Counted from the first letter of the stretch, positions 16,989-26,523 are shown. The stretch: 64,000 bases of DNA from Pseudomaricurvus sp965656525 (GCA_965656525.1 CBFHKY010000008.1:62001-126000), one strand, 5' to 3'. Numbers and translations: made by a program. Notes: a model not told the origin generated them from the sequence alone.

Positions 16989-17519
16989 TTAGTGGGCAGA
17001 AAGTAAGCGATCGTACTTATGGCTTAAAATATCGTAGAACTGCTCCCGCAAGGTCATAATATCTTGTTTAATCTTGACGATGTCTTGTTCTGTGATGTCC
17101 TGACGCCCTACATAGACTTGTTTACGGAATTGAGCAATCCGGGAGCCGTATAAGCGCAGTGTTTTTTCCAGCGCCTTTTCCCCCAGCATCAACAGCTTGG
17201 CTTCCGCTTCGGCCATTTTTTTGAACTCACGCACCAGTTCACAGTTGACTCGCGCAAGCTCTTCTTTTCGAGCTTGCGGCCAGCGGCTGCCGAAGCGAGT
17301 GGATTCAATGGCTAGCGAGGAATACTGAGCAAAAACATGGTTAACACAGCCTACATCGCTTGAAATACCCTCGAGTATTTCCATACGCCGGTTGGGCTTG
17401 GATTCGGATGATTGTGGAAAGCGCCGATAATTCAACCATAAACACAGACCGGCGATGATTGCGCCGAGTGAAACTTTGACAGACGTGTCGATAATAGGCC
17501 AAATCGCAATGGAGTCCAT
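16989..17519 (-). CDS. Hypothetical protein with N-terminal membrane helix
   Basis: This is an unrecognised 176-residue protein. A single N-terminal helix (about 8-26, DTSVKVSLGAIIAGLCLWLNY) is followed by a basic stretch and a mostly helical, charged domain (for example KKMAEAEAKLLMLGEKALEKT). The domain is likely cytosolic, and its coiled-coil character suggests self-association. I chose the ATG at 17519, which has GGAGG about 12 bases upstream. An in-frame ATG at 17579 would add 20 residues ahead of the helix. It shares strand with a YciH-like gene and a zinc-ribbon membrane protein. Confidence 0.65.
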   Translation of the reverse strand: MDSIAIWPIIDTSVKVSLGAIIAGLCLWLNYRRFPQSSESKPNRRMEILEGISSDVGCVNHVFAQYSSLAIESTRFGSRWPQARKEELARVNCELVREFKKMAEAEAKLLMLGEKALEKTLRLYGSRIAQFRKQVYVGRQDITEQDIVKIKQDIMTLREQFYDILSHKYDRLLSAH

Positions 17520-17623
17520 GATGCTTTGCTGCCTCCGCAGTGACAAAATACTGACGAATAGGTGATTTACACTGAACAAAGCAAAGAGTAAGCCAATCGA
17601 CTAGCACACAGGGAGGAAAAGGC

Positions 17624-17950
17624 TCAGCCACCAGCCAATTTAACGTTAAACCCCTCTTTTTCTAACAGCGACTTGAGCTTTTCGCGATCATCGGTCTGCA
17701 TTTCAATGACGCCATCTTTGGCTGCACCACCCACCCCACAGCTTTGTTTTAAGCGCTTAGCCAGCTGTTTGAGAGAGTCGGGGGCTAATCCTAGCCCTGT
17801 GATAACAGTGACGCCTTTGCCTTTACGACCCTTGGTTTCTCTTTTTAACCGCACAACACCATCACCGCGATCGATGACGGCGTCACTGTCGGGGCTTTCT
17901 TTGATGCGGCCTGCGTCGGTAGAGTACACCAGTCGGCTATTTTTGCTCAT
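17624..17950 (-). CDS. yciH: SUI1/YciH family translation factor-like protein
   Basis: This 108-residue protein is the bacterial relative of eukaryotic eIF1 (SUI1 fold). E. coli YciH can act on initiation-complex fidelity in vitro, but its role in cells is not settled. The protein has the family pattern: an N-terminal extension with VYSTDAGRI, a basic segment RLKRETKGRKGKGVTVITGL, then the SUI1 core LKQLAKRLKQSCGVGGAAKDGVIEMQ and a C-terminal helix LLEKEGFNVKLAGG. It starts 10 bases after the stop of the zinc-ribbon gene at 17961-18272, so the two are probably co-transcribed. Confidence 0.9.
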   Translation of the reverse strand: MSKNSRLVYSTDAGRIKESPDSDAVIDRGDGVVRLKRETKGRKGKGVTVITGLGLAPDSLKQLAKRLKQSCGVGGAAKDGVIEMQTDDREKLKSLLEKEGFNVKLAGG

Positions 17951-17960
17951 GAGGTTGGTC

Positions 17961-18272
17961 TCAGGCTTTATTTAATTTTTGCGTCAAACTACCGGCGATC
18001 ACGATGGCAACGCCCAAACCAAACAGCCATTTAGGCTCAATAAAGTTTACTTGCCATAAATGAAACAACGGTGCCAAGATCACTGCCACAAACAAACCCA
18101 TACTGAGCAGGGTGTCGGACTGCTCAGGGTAAATCGCCATTGCTTGACAGTGAGGGCAAGGGAAAGGTTTGCGCTTCAGAAACGTCTTCAATAACTTATG
18201 TTGGCGCAACAGTCGTTTATCGATAGGTTGCTCGCAATGCGGACATTTAAGGGGCTTAAAAAGCAGTGCCAC
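17961..18272 (-). CDS. Small zinc-ribbon membrane protein, unknown function
   Basis: This 103-residue protein has two CxxC pairs, Cys10/Cys13 (KCPHCEQPI) and Cys39/Cys42 (PCPHCQAMA). They resemble a split zinc ribbon. Two membrane helices follow at about 56-73 and 82-97. The N-terminal ribbon would be cytosolic. I know of similar small ribbon-membrane proteins in gammaproteobacteria but no assigned role. It lies upstream of yciH on the same strand and probably leads that operon. Confidence 0.75.
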   Translation of the reverse strand: MALLFKPLKCPHCEQPIDKRLLRQHKLLKTFLKRKPFPCPHCQAMAIYPEQSDTLLSMGLFVAVILAPLFHLWQVNFIEPKWLFGLGVAIVIAGSLTQKLNKA

Positions 18273-18424
18273 AGGGTTTTCGTCTCAGTCAAAAAAAGTG
18301 ACTTAAGTGTACCCCAGCTAAGGAATCACTTCCAACGTGAACAGCAAAGGTAGAGTTAGGCTCTTCAACCCGCAATCCTGAGCGTGCTATGGTTGCTAAC
18401 GGATAAAGGCTAACAGGAATCCTA

Positions 18425-19240
18425 ATGGTTCAGTCACCGCGACAACAAAAAATTCATACCATCATTTTTGGCACTGAAACACCAGCTGGAAAATTATTTG
18501 ATGTTGTTCTGATTTATTGCATCCTCATCAGCATGCTGGTGATGGTGCTGGATTCGGTTGCCAGCGTTGAACAGCAATTTGGTGTGTGGATAAATGGTGT
18601 TGAATGGCTGTTCACGGCTATTTTCACATTGGAGTATCTGGTTCGTATTTATTGTTCGCCTAACCCTTGGCGTTACATGAGAAGCTTCTTTGGGGTCGTG
18701 GATCTGCTGGCAATTCTACCGTCGTACTTGGGTATATTCTTAGACGATATGAATTATCTGCTGATGATTCGGTTGTTGCGGGTGCTCAGGGTTTTCCGAG
18801 TATTGAAATTAGTGCGTTACTTGGACGAAGCTAATATCTTATTGCGGGCTATGGCGATGTCGCGACGCAAAATTCTTGTGTTTTTCTCGTCGGTGCTAGT
18901 ATTGGCAACGTTGTTTGGCTCATTGATGTTTATTGTGGAGGGCCCTGCTAATGGATTTACCAGTATCCCCACCAGTGTTTACTGGACCATCGTTACGATC
19001 ACAACCGTGGGTTATGGGGATATCACTCCGCAAACCGCATTAGGTCAATTTATTGCGGCCGCCGCCATGTTAACGGGTTATTCCATTATTGCGGTACCCA
19101 CGGGCATCTTGACTGCAGAATTGGCGGCGGAAATGCAGCGGGATCGAAATTTACGAGTTTGCGGCAGTTGTGGTAAGACAGGGCATGAACGGGACGCTCT
19201 TTTCTGTCGCCAGTGTGGTACTTCTATCGATTATAAATAG
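18425..19240 (+). CDS. Voltage-gated potassium channel with C-terminal zinc ribbon
   Basis: This is a six-helix ion channel of the Kv/ion_trans family. S1-S3 occupy about 25-105. S4 carries regularly spaced arginines (MIRLLRVLRVFRVLKLVRYL, about 114-133), which is the voltage sensor pattern. The pore loop holds the potassium filter TVGYGD at 194-199, and S6 follows to about 235. Instead of a RCK (TrkA-N) domain, the C-terminus ends in a four-cysteine zinc-ribbon motif (Cys246, 249, 261, 264). Length is 271. The channel probably lets K+ leave the cell on depolarisation, but regulation by the ribbon is only an inference. Confidence 0.88.
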   Translation: MVQSPRQQKIHTIIFGTETPAGKLFDVVLIYCILISMLVMVLDSVASVEQQFGVWINGVEWLFTAIFTLEYLVRIYCSPNPWRYMRSFFGVVDLLAILPSYLGIFLDDMNYLLMIRLLRVLRVFRVLKLVRYLDEANILLRAMAMSRRKILVFFSSVLVLATLFGSLMFIVEGPANGFTSIPTSVYWTIVTITTVGYGDITPQTALGQFIAAAAMLTGYSIIAVPTGILTAELAAEMQRDRNLRVCGSCGKTGHERDALFCRQCGTSIDYK

Positions 19241-19336
19241 CAAACATCGATAAAAGTTATTAACACGTAAATGATTAACGCCAACGTCCATCAATCATCG
19301 AGAGTTTGCAGTAATCGAGAGCCAAGGTGGTCAACG

Positions 19337-19349
19337 GATAACTGTTATC
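19337..19349 (+). promoter_or_regulatory. Short palindrome GATAAC-T-GTTATC
   Basis: GATAAC (19337-19342) and GTTATC (19344-19349) form a perfect palindrome around one base. It lies between the convergent channel and phosphoesterase genes, where no promoter is expected, so it may be a chance repeat. It is listed for completeness. Confidence 0.2.
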
Positions 19350-19428
19350 TACCTAGGCCTCAGAGGATAAAAATCTACGGATAGTTAAAGTGCGCGCCTT
19401 CGTGTTAAGCACAAAATTTTGAGTGGAA

Positions 19429-19460
19429 AGTCAGCTTAGTAAAATTTTATTAAACTGACT
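19429..19460 (+). terminator. Bidirectional hairpin between the channel and LpxH-like genes
   Basis: The 32-base palindrome at 19429-19460 has AGTCAG and CTGACT at its outer ends and TAAAATTTTA at its centre. Only two of the 16 pairs are imperfect. It lies between converging genes, 14 bases from the minus-strand stop at 19474, and probably terminates both. Confidence 0.6.
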
Positions 19461-19473
19461 ATGCCGGTAAACA

Positions 19474-20382
19474 TCACAATTTGAACGGAATAATCAGCGG
19501 TGGCGCGCGATGATTAAACGCCTTATCGGCGATGAAGGCGGCTTCTTGTTCAGTAACTGATAATGATGCGCGCGCGGCCAAATCAGAGGCTGTAACTGGC
19601 TCTGAGCTATCAGCAAAAAAATCTGAATCTGTACAGCGATTGTTAGTGCTTTGACGGCAATCTAATAAATGAATCTGGCCGTTAAAATCTTCAGCTAAAG
19701 CGGTACACGATTCTACCCAGTCACCTGTGTTGTAATAATCTACACCGTTAATGGACTTGTTCGCAGCGCGGTGAATGTGTCCGCAAATTACGCCATCAAA
19801 CCCCATTTTTTTGGCGGCGTAGGCCGCGCCTTGTTCATAGTCGTTGATGTACGCCTGAGCCTTGCTGATACGTTCTTTTAAATAACCTGCCAAAGACCAA
19901 TAACCGTAACCGTATCGGCTGCGGATATTGTTCAGTATTCGATTAATCTGCATCAGCAAGTCATAGCCTTTATCGCCCAGTAACTGCCAAATGTGGTGAC
20001 AGCGCGTGATGGTGTCAAACTGATCACCATGAATGACCAGTAAGCGACGACCATCAGCGGTGATGTGAGTATGGCGATTGCTCAACCGAATGTTATCTAA
20101 CTGATTGTTAGCAAATCGGCGCAAACACTCGTCGTGGTTGCCGGTGATGTAATGAACCTCAATACCTTGCTTCGAGAGGGATAATAAACGTCTAACCAGC
20201 TTAGTAAATGCTGGACGCCAATACACTTTAGAACGCATGCGCCAACCATCTACAATATCACCCACTAAATACAGGGTGTCGAAATCTGTATTTTTTAAAA
20301 ATTCAATTAACTGCTCGGCTTTACAGTCTTTGGTTCCCAAGTGAACGTCCGAGATCCAAAGAGTTCGATAATGTGGCTTCAT
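19474..20382 (-). CDS. UDP-2,3-diacylglucosamine diphosphatase-like metallophosphatase
   Basis: This is a calcineurin-like metallophosphatase of the LpxH/LpxH2 group. The metal-binding motifs are in order: DVHLG (Asp12/His14), GDIVDGW, GNHDE, HGDQFD and GHIHRA. Enzymes of this group hydrolyse UDP-2,3-diacylglucosamine in lipid A synthesis or related pyrophosphates. The 302-residue product is longer than E. coli LpxH (240), with a C-terminal tail of about 60 residues. I chose the ATG at 20382, because AGGAG lies 10 bases upstream. An in-frame ATG at 20415 has no good ribosome-binding site. True LpxH versus the LpxH2-like class is not resolved. Confidence 0.82.
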   Translation of the reverse strand: MKPHYRTLWISDVHLGTKDCKAEQLIEFLKNTDFDTLYLVGDIVDGWRMRSKVYWRPAFTKLVRRLLSLSKQGIEVHYITGNHDECLRRFANNQLDNIRLSNRHTHITADGRRLLVIHGDQFDTITRCHHIWQLLGDKGYDLLMQINRILNNIRSRYGYGYWSLAGYLKERISKAQAYINDYEQGAAYAAKKMGFDGVICGHIHRAANKSINGVDYYNTGDWVESCTALAEDFNGQIHLLDCRQSTNNRCTDSDFFADSSEPVTASDLAARASLSVTEQEAAFIADKAFNHRAPPLIIPFKL

Positions 20383-20606
20383 GAATAGGACGGCTCCTGC
20401 TGTATTGAGTCTCACCTACACAGTTTTGGCGGAAGCTGTGACCGCCCTGTGACGAGCTCATGGCTAATTCATGAACTTTATGTGTCGGTTACGTGACAGG
20501 CGCTTATCGGCTGCTATGGTTTTTTGCGCTATCATGTCGCCGTTTTCGAAATGCTTGCAGTTGTGAAGACTGTTACAGCTCACAAAATTATAAGGAAGCG
20601 TCACTT

Positions 20607-21776
20607 ATGCCAACCATCGATGGTGAATTCAGTCCGGGTTTTGAGCCGGTTGCCGAAGCGTTTCAAACGCTGTTCACGTCTTATGGTGAAATGGGCGCGG
20701 GCTTGTGTTTGATTCATGAAGGCGAGATGGTGGTAGACCTCTGGGGCGGCAGTCGCACCAAATCAGGCGATGCACCTTGGCAGCGCAATACGCGATCTAA
20801 CCTGTTTTCGGCCAGTAAGCCTTTCGTGGCGGTGGCTGTTTTACAGCTGGTTGAAAAAGGTGTGTTAGACCTGGATGCGCCAATTGCCGAAATCTGGCCC
20901 GAGTTCGGTTGCAATGGTAAAGCGTCGATTTCGTTGCGCCAGGTGTTGTGTCATCGCTCAGGTTTGAACGCGTTTCACCCACATGTTGAGGAAGGCATCA
21001 TCTATGACTGGTCGGCTGTTACCAGCGCTATTGCCGCCGAACACCCGTGGTGGGAACCCGGCACGCAGCAGGGCTATTCCCCAATGCTATTTGGTTGGTT
21101 GCTGGGGGAGGTGGTCCGCCGAGCCAGCGGCGCTGACTCTTTCGATGCTTATGTCCAGCAGCACATTTGTGAGCCGCTAGACCTGCAGTTGCAATTTGGC
21201 TTGAGCGATGAACAGGTGCCGCAAGTCGCAGATTCTGCGCCGTTAAAAGTGAAACAGAACGTCCAAGGTAGTGGCTTAATGGAGTTAATGCGAGCGGATC
21301 CACGTGGTGTTGTTAATCGCGCTTTTGCGAATCCCACCTCCATGCTGATGGGGACGAATCAGCCCGCTTGGCGTAAAGCTGAGATCCCAGCAGCGAACGG
21401 CCAAGCCGGTGCAGGTGACCTAGCGAAGTTTTATGCAAGTTTGGCGGATCTGACGGATGAACGTTTGCTGTCTGCTGCAAATCGTTCTTGGATTTGGGAA
21501 GAGCAGAGCCAAAGTCTTGATCGCATATTGAATAATCCGCTCAGTATTTCCTTGGGGTTTATGCGTTTGCTACCACAAGATCTTCACTCTGCTCAGCGCT
21601 CGACAAGCGCGAAGTATTTCTGTCACCCCGGCGCCGGAGGCACCTTAGGTTTTGGTGATGCCGAGTATGATTTTGGGTTAGGTTATGTCACTCGAGGGAT
21701 GGGTCAAGCTGTGTTGTTTGACGAACGTGCCGATTATTTACTAGCCGCGGTATACCGCGTATTGAATGGGAACTGA
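20607..21776 (+). CDS. Serine hydrolase, beta-lactamase (class C-like) family
   Basis: The protein belongs to the beta-lactamase-related family of serine hydrolases (DD-peptidase/esterase type). The nucleophile sits in SASK, with Ser68 and Lys71 forming the SxxK motif. A GYSP tyrosine near residue 160 takes the YxN place. The C-terminal HPGAGGTLGFGD gives the third HxG box. Such proteins are usually esterases, lipases or peptidases rather than antibiotic hydrolases. There is no signal peptide, so it is cytosolic. I chose ATG 20607 (389 residues), with AAGGA eight bases before it. slyX starts two bases after its stop. Confidence 0.85.
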   Translation: MPTIDGEFSPGFEPVAEAFQTLFTSYGEMGAGLCLIHEGEMVVDLWGGSRTKSGDAPWQRNTRSNLFSASKPFVAVAVLQLVEKGVLDLDAPIAEIWPEFGCNGKASISLRQVLCHRSGLNAFHPHVEEGIIYDWSAVTSAIAAEHPWWEPGTQQGYSPMLFGWLLGEVVRRASGADSFDAYVQQHICEPLDLQLQFGLSDEQVPQVADSAPLKVKQNVQGSGLMELMRADPRGVVNRAFANPTSMLMGTNQPAWRKAEIPAANGQAGAGDLAKFYASLADLTDERLLSAANRSWIWEEQSQSLDRILNNPLSISLGFMRLLPQDLHSAQRSTSAKYFCHPGAGGTLGFGDAEYDFGLGYVTRGMGQAVLFDERADYLLAAVYRVLNGN

Positions 21777-21778
21777 AC

Positions 21779-22012
21779 ATGTCAGAGAGTTTGAGTAATG
21801 CGTTGCTTCACAGAATTGAGGAGCTGGAGGCTCGATTGGCGTTTCAGGACGATACTATTGAGTCATTGGATCGAGTCATTACTGAACAAGATCGACAGTT
21901 ATTTAAGCACCAGCAGCAGTTGCAGTTATTGGCTGAAAAACTGAAAACGGTCGAAATTCGACTGCCAGGCGGTGATGATGCTCCTGTCGACGAAAGGCCG
22001 CCGCATTATTGA
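21779..22012 (+). CDS. slyX: SlyX family protein
   Basis: This 77-residue SlyX protein has a predicted helical coiled coil (about 5-55: RIEELEARLAFQDDTIESLDRVITEQ) and the family C-terminal RPPHY ending. Its function is not known in any detail; it is often found near slyD or in unrelated operons. It starts two bases after the serine hydrolase stop and is probably co-transcribed with it. Confidence 0.9.
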   Translation: MSESLSNALLHRIEELEARLAFQDDTIESLDRVITEQDRQLFKHQQQLQLLAEKLKTVEIRLPGGDDAPVDERPPHY

Positions 22013-22133
22013 TTGCGAATTATTTTCTTTTTCAAGCAGCACACAAATTAGCGTCTATACTCAGAAATAGGGTGATGAACATGTTGCCCAGAGAGAACAC
22101 ACAGCCAGATTTTTTTCAGGATGGCACTGAGTT

Positions 22134-24725
22134 ATGTCCAAGCCCACACAGCCGTCGGTACGCCGTGCGGAACCCCCAAAGGAAGCACTTTCCAGCGACA
22201 CTAGAGTCAGCTCTAAAGTTCGAGAGTCAGGTAGTCCATACGGGCCTAAATTCAATAATGTCGACCACGAATTGTCCTTTTGGGAAGCATCACTGCAACG
22301 TCTGAATACCCCGACATGGAGCTGGTCGCTCTACAGTAGCCGGTTTTCCGTCAATCAAGCATTTGTTGATGTTTTGGGGGTGGATTGTGCGCATTTGGGT
22401 GACATGCTCGGCTTATTCAGTGACAGTGGTAGAGATCGCTTTCTTAGCTCAGTGGGAAGCGCTCTTCGGCATAAAGCGTCATTTTCATTGACAGTGGCGT
22501 CCTCGCAAGACACGACCTACCCCTTAAATATTTCTGCTATGCCCATTGAAGACAGCTCGGGTCACGTTGCGCTGTTGGGCCACCTCTTGCCTCAGCAAAG
22601 TTTTAATGAGGTGTCTGGGCAGCCTTCTGAGCAACGTTTGCAGCAACTACTGGACTCCATGCGTTCTGTGATTTTGTATCTGGATCGATGGGGGTTGGTG
22701 GTGCACGGTAATCGACATGCGGAAAATTGGATGTGCTTGCCTGAAGTGCTCGGTAAAACGTTTATGGAAGTTTTGCCTGATTGGGATGACGTAGCGGAGC
22801 GACACCGTGAAATTATGCAAGTGATACGCACGGGTACCCCGCAGTGGGATAGTATTGAATCGCGTTATGAGGGCGACCAGCAACAGTGGTACCGAGTGGA
22901 TAAAATCCCGACCATGGATACTGCCAATAAGGTCACTGGTGTGTTGCTTGTAATCGAGGATGTAACCCGGGAAAGAGGCAGAGAGTACGCGTTACGTGAA
23001 AGCGATGCACGCTACAGAGCCTTTGTAGCGAATAGCTCCGAGGCTATGTTTCGCTATGATATTTCCCCCCCGATAGAGACGTCGCTCGATTCTAGTTTAC
23101 AGGCTATTCAGTTGCTCAAATCGGCAGCGCTTAGTGAATGCAATGGCGCCATGGATAAGCTGTTGAGCATCACTAATCCTAAAGCTTTGCTAGGGGATTG
23201 TTTACAGAAAATTTTCCCTGGTGATACGTCAACTCTCATTAGGCGATTTGTTGACAATGGCTATAGCGTGGTGGACGAAGAGCTCAGGTCTTTCAGTGTC
23301 GATGGTGAACCACTATTTTTACAGGTCTCGGCACTGGGTATTGTGGAGGGGGGTGTTCTGCATCGATTGTGGGGGACGGCTAGGGACGTCACAGAAAAAA
23401 GTCGGACACTGGCTAAGCTGGAATTTCAAGCGACGCATGATGCCCTCACTTTACTTCCGAATCGCAGCAAATTAAGCCAAGAGCTAGAGGAAGTTTTGCG
23501 TAATCGTAGGACGGGGCAAAAATGTGCTTTGCTACTGGTTGACCTCGACCGCTTCAAAGAAATCAACGATACACTTGGCCACCAAGTTGGCGATCGTTTG
23601 CTGCAACAAATTGGCCCCAGACTTGAGACAGAACTGTCTGAGTTTCCAACCGTAGTCGCTCGCTTGGGGGGAGATGAGTTCGCTATCTTACTGAGTAATA
23701 TTCGCAATATACAGCAAGCGGTGGTGATCGGGCACCGAGTGCTTGATGCCTTGGGTGAGCCCTTTGCGATTGAGAACTTAGAAACCGAGGTCAGTGCCAG
23801 TATTGGCATTAGCTGCACTCCATCACACAGTGATGATGGTGGTACTTTGTTGCGTTATGCCGAGGTGGCAATGTACGAAGCAAAGTCTAAGCGTTTAGGC
23901 GTTGCCGTCTACCAACCGGATTTCGACCCGTATACCCCTAAGCGATTAACATTGATGAACGATTTGGGACGTGCGATTCGCGAGAACGAATTATCACTGT
24001 ATTTTCAGCCAAAAATTAACCTCAAAACACAACAGGTTTATGGCTTTGAAGCATTATTGCGCTGGATTCATCCTGAACACGGTTTTATACCGCCTGGTGA
24101 ATTTATTCCTTTAGTGGAATTAACTCAGCTGATCCATACCGTGACTCTGTGGGTCGTGAAAAATACCATTATCCAGGCAAAATATTGGTACGATCAGGGC
24201 TACGAGTTTTCCATTGCCGCCAATGTATCGGCGCAAAACCTGTTAGGTGAAACCTTGGTGGAAACTTTAGACGAGCTGCTTACAACTTATGGTCTACCCG
24301 CACATTTGCTAGAGCTGGAGATCACCGAAAGCACCATCATGGCGGATCCAGAAAGAGCTTTAAAAGCTTTGAACGAAATTCATCGTCTGGGCGTTACCCT
24401 AGCTATTGATGATTTCGGTACAGGTTATTCCTCTTTGGCCTACTTAAAACGTTTGCCTGTCAGCACCCTCAAAATTGACGGTTCGTTCGTCACTGACATG
24501 CTGCAAGATGAACAAGATGAGATCATTGTACACTCGACCATTAATCTCGCTCATAACTTAGGTCTCAAAATTGTGGCAGAAGGGGTGGAATACGGCGATG
24601 TACTGACGCGACTTACTGAGTTGGGTTGCGATGAGGCCCAAGGGTATTTTATTGCTCGCCCGCAACCAGCGGATATCATTGACAGCTGGTTGCAGAACTG
24701 TGAGTGGTTTACTGCGACACCTTAA
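22134..24725 (+). CDS. PAS-PAS-GGDEF-EAL cyclic-di-GMP protein
   Basis: This 863-residue multidomain protein would both make and break c-di-GMP, or use one activity as a sensor for the other. The N-terminal third (about 45-425) has PAS-like segments (for example QQLLDSMRSVILYLDRWGLVVHGN and DARYRAFVANSSEAMFRYD). The diguanylate cyclase motif GGDEF is intact at 512-516. The phosphodiesterase motif EAL is intact at 639-641, and DDFGTGYSSLAYLKRLPVSTLKIDG is also complete. No transmembrane helix is evident, so it is cytosolic. The 3' end converges on bepA with only 11 bases between the stops. Confidence 0.92.
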   Translation: MSKPTQPSVRRAEPPKEALSSDTRVSSKVRESGSPYGPKFNNVDHELSFWEASLQRLNTPTWSWSLYSSRFSVNQAFVDVLGVDCAHLGDMLGLFSDSGRDRFLSSVGSALRHKASFSLTVASSQDTTYPLNISAMPIEDSSGHVALLGHLLPQQSFNEVSGQPSEQRLQQLLDSMRSVILYLDRWGLVVHGNRHAENWMCLPEVLGKTFMEVLPDWDDVAERHREIMQVIRTGTPQWDSIESRYEGDQQQWYRVDKIPTMDTANKVTGVLLVIEDVTRERGREYALRESDARYRAFVANSSEAMFRYDISPPIETSLDSSLQAIQLLKSAALSECNGAMDKLLSITNPKALLGDCLQKIFPGDTSTLIRRFVDNGYSVVDEELRSFSVDGEPLFLQVSALGIVEGGVLHRLWGTARDVTEKSRTLAKLEFQATHDALTLLPNRSKLSQELEEVLRNRRTGQKCALLLVDLDRFKEINDTLGHQVGDRLLQQIGPRLETELSEFPTVVARLGGDEFAILLSNIRNIQQAVVIGHRVLDALGEPFAIENLETEVSASIGISCTPSHSDDGGTLLRYAEVAMYEAKSKRLGVAVYQPDFDPYTPKRLTLMNDLGRAIRENELSLYFQPKINLKTQQVYGFEALLRWIHPEHGFIPPGEFIPLVELTQLIHTVTLWVVKNTIIQAKYWYDQGYEFSIAANVSAQNLLGETLVETLDELLTTYGLPAHLLELEITESTIMADPERALKALNEIHRLGVTLAIDDFGTGYSSLAYLKRLPVSTLKIDGSFVTDMLQDEQDEIIVHSTINLAHNLGLKIVAEGVEYGDVLTRLTELGCDEAQGYFIARPQPADIIDSWLQNCEWFTATP

Positions 24726-24736
24726 GAGTCAAAAGC

Positions 24737-26230
24737 TTAAAATTTCTTATCTTCTTGCATTTGCGTCACTTGCTTTAACTTTTCTTCAAGCAGTGCCGTT
24801 TTCATATAGTTGCCTTTAGCCAATTTCAATGCATTGCGCAATTGCAGTTGCGCCTTGTCAAACACTCCGTTTAACACAAAGTACTCCGCACGGGCTTCGT
24901 GTACACCAAGAATATCACCGGCTAATCCATTAGCTTCTGCGAGCAGGTACCATATTTGATCGTCTTTCGGACGCTGTTCTGCACGTTGCTGTAATACTTC
25001 TTTGGCGGTTTCGTGTTGCCCGGCTTGTATTAATAGCTCTGCGTAGCGAACGTTGAAAGCGTGATGGTTGGGGTACGATTCAAGACGACTGGCTAAAATA
25101 GATAACGCCTTGGGTAGATTGTTGTCGGCCGCTTCGATATTAGCCTCGGCGATTACAAATGCGGGGTGCTCAGGATGACGTTGCCTCAGCGTACGAAGGT
25201 TGGCTCGCGCCTCCGCCAACTGGTTGCTATCGGTTAATGCAATCACCAGACCGTATTGGCTTGCTTCTCGCGATAGGGATTCCCCATTCAATTCACTGGT
25301 ATAGCGTTGTACGGCGTGTTGTGGTGTCTTTTCATGAATAATTTGCGCTCTTACCCGCATCAAAAAGAAGTCTAAGTTCTCGGCGTATTGTCGGCGGGGT
25401 TGTTTGCTTGCGCGGTTTAGTGCATCGGCAATACGGTTCTCTGTAACTGGGTGAGTCAATAGGAATTCGGGTGGTCTTTGGCTATAACGTGTCGCTTGTA
25501 GCATCCTTTCAAACATGGCTGGTGCGGCATAGGGGTCTTCACCGGCATCAATCAGTGTTTGCATGCCAATACGATCAGCTTCTTGCTCATTTTGACGACT
25601 GAACCGAAGCATAGAATCCATCGCAACCGCTTGAGTGGTCGCGATGGCAGCCAATCCAGCATCCGAGCCAGTGGTTGCGGCTAGGACCAGTCCGCCCAAT
25701 AACGCTGCCATGGTAGGAATGGTGTTTTTTTGTTGTCGTTCTAGGCTGCGAGCATAATGTCGCTGACTAAGGTGAGCCAGTTCGTGTGTCAATACTGAGG
25801 AGAGCTGCCCTTCGGACTCAGCGTATAAAAACAGCCCTGTATGAACGCCCACAATCCCTCCGGGAACGGCAAAGGCATTCATTGTTGGGTTTTTTACCAC
25901 AATCAGTTCAAGATTCTTGTCTCGCAAAGGGCTGTGCAGAGCCAGTTTTGTCAGTAACTGTTCTAGGTAGGTTTGCAGTAACGGATCTGAAGACGTTGGT
26001 ACTCTGCTGCGGTACAATCGCAACCAAGTTTGCCCAAGTTCGTACTCTTGTTGAGGGGAAATTACAGACGAACTGGCGTCTCCCAGTGCAGGTAGATTAA
26101 CCTGCGCGTTTGTATCTAGGCTAAAGCCCACAACGCACACCGTAATCCATGACAGTAAGACGGCTTGCACGATGTGCCGACGAATGGAGAGGGTGATGTT
26201 GTTAGCTTTTTGTAAAATAGAATGGAGCAC
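24737..26230 (-). CDS. bepA: Periplasmic M48 metalloprotease/TPR protein BepA-like
   Basis: BepA assists assembly of outer-membrane proteins, including LptD, and degrades misassembled ones. The 497-residue product has an N-terminal signal segment (about 1-43, with a hydrophobic stretch AVLLSWITVCVVGFS). The M48 protease domain has zinc motif HELAH (His149, Glu150, His153) and a downstream EQEADRIG glutamate. A C-terminal TPR region starts at about 300 (EAENIEAADNNLPKAL-like repeats). It is divergent from tusA-perM. In Pseudomonas the three genes are neighbours too. Confidence 0.92.
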   Translation of the reverse strand: MLHSILQKANNITLSIRRHIVQAVLLSWITVCVVGFSLDTNAQVNLPALGDASSSVISPQQEYELGQTWLRLYRSRVPTSSDPLLQTYLEQLLTKLALHSPLRDKNLELIVVKNPTMNAFAVPGGIVGVHTGLFLYAESEGQLSSVLTHELAHLSQRHYARSLERQQKNTIPTMAALLGGLVLAATTGSDAGLAAIATTQAVAMDSMLRFSRQNEQEADRIGMQTLIDAGEDPYAAPAMFERMLQATRYSQRPPEFLLTHPVTENRIADALNRASKQPRRQYAENLDFFLMRVRAQIIHEKTPQHAVQRYTSELNGESLSREASQYGLVIALTDSNQLAEARANLRTLRQRHPEHPAFVIAEANIEAADNNLPKALSILASRLESYPNHHAFNVRYAELLIQAGQHETAKEVLQQRAEQRPKDDQIWYLLAEANGLAGDILGVHEARAEYFVLNGVFDKAQLQLRNALKLAKGNYMKTALLEEKLKQVTQMQEDKKF

Positions 26231-26523
26231 AAACTCGATACCTTGATATTGTTGGGGTACTCTAGCGCAGTTAACACCGACTCACCAGTGACTTGCTGCG
26301 GTTCTCAACAAGGCGAATCCATGTAAATTCGGAGTTTAGAGTCCTCCGCCATAATTTTGTTCAGCGTAAGGAGGGTAGAGTTTTGCCGTCGATACTTACT
26401 GTGACACGCTGACGATGAGTAGAGTCAAGTAGGGCTTGCGCCTTAAATAAGCAGCGTTTTCATTGTTGGTACTCTATTTCCCTTTTTTGTTAAAACATAA
26501 TGCCAAACCATAAGGAGCTTGTT

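Noticed and set aside
20607..21776. Antibiotic-resistance beta-lactamase
   Set aside because: It has the SxxK fold but no signal peptide, and the motif set of esterase-like relatives. A resistance role is not supported.
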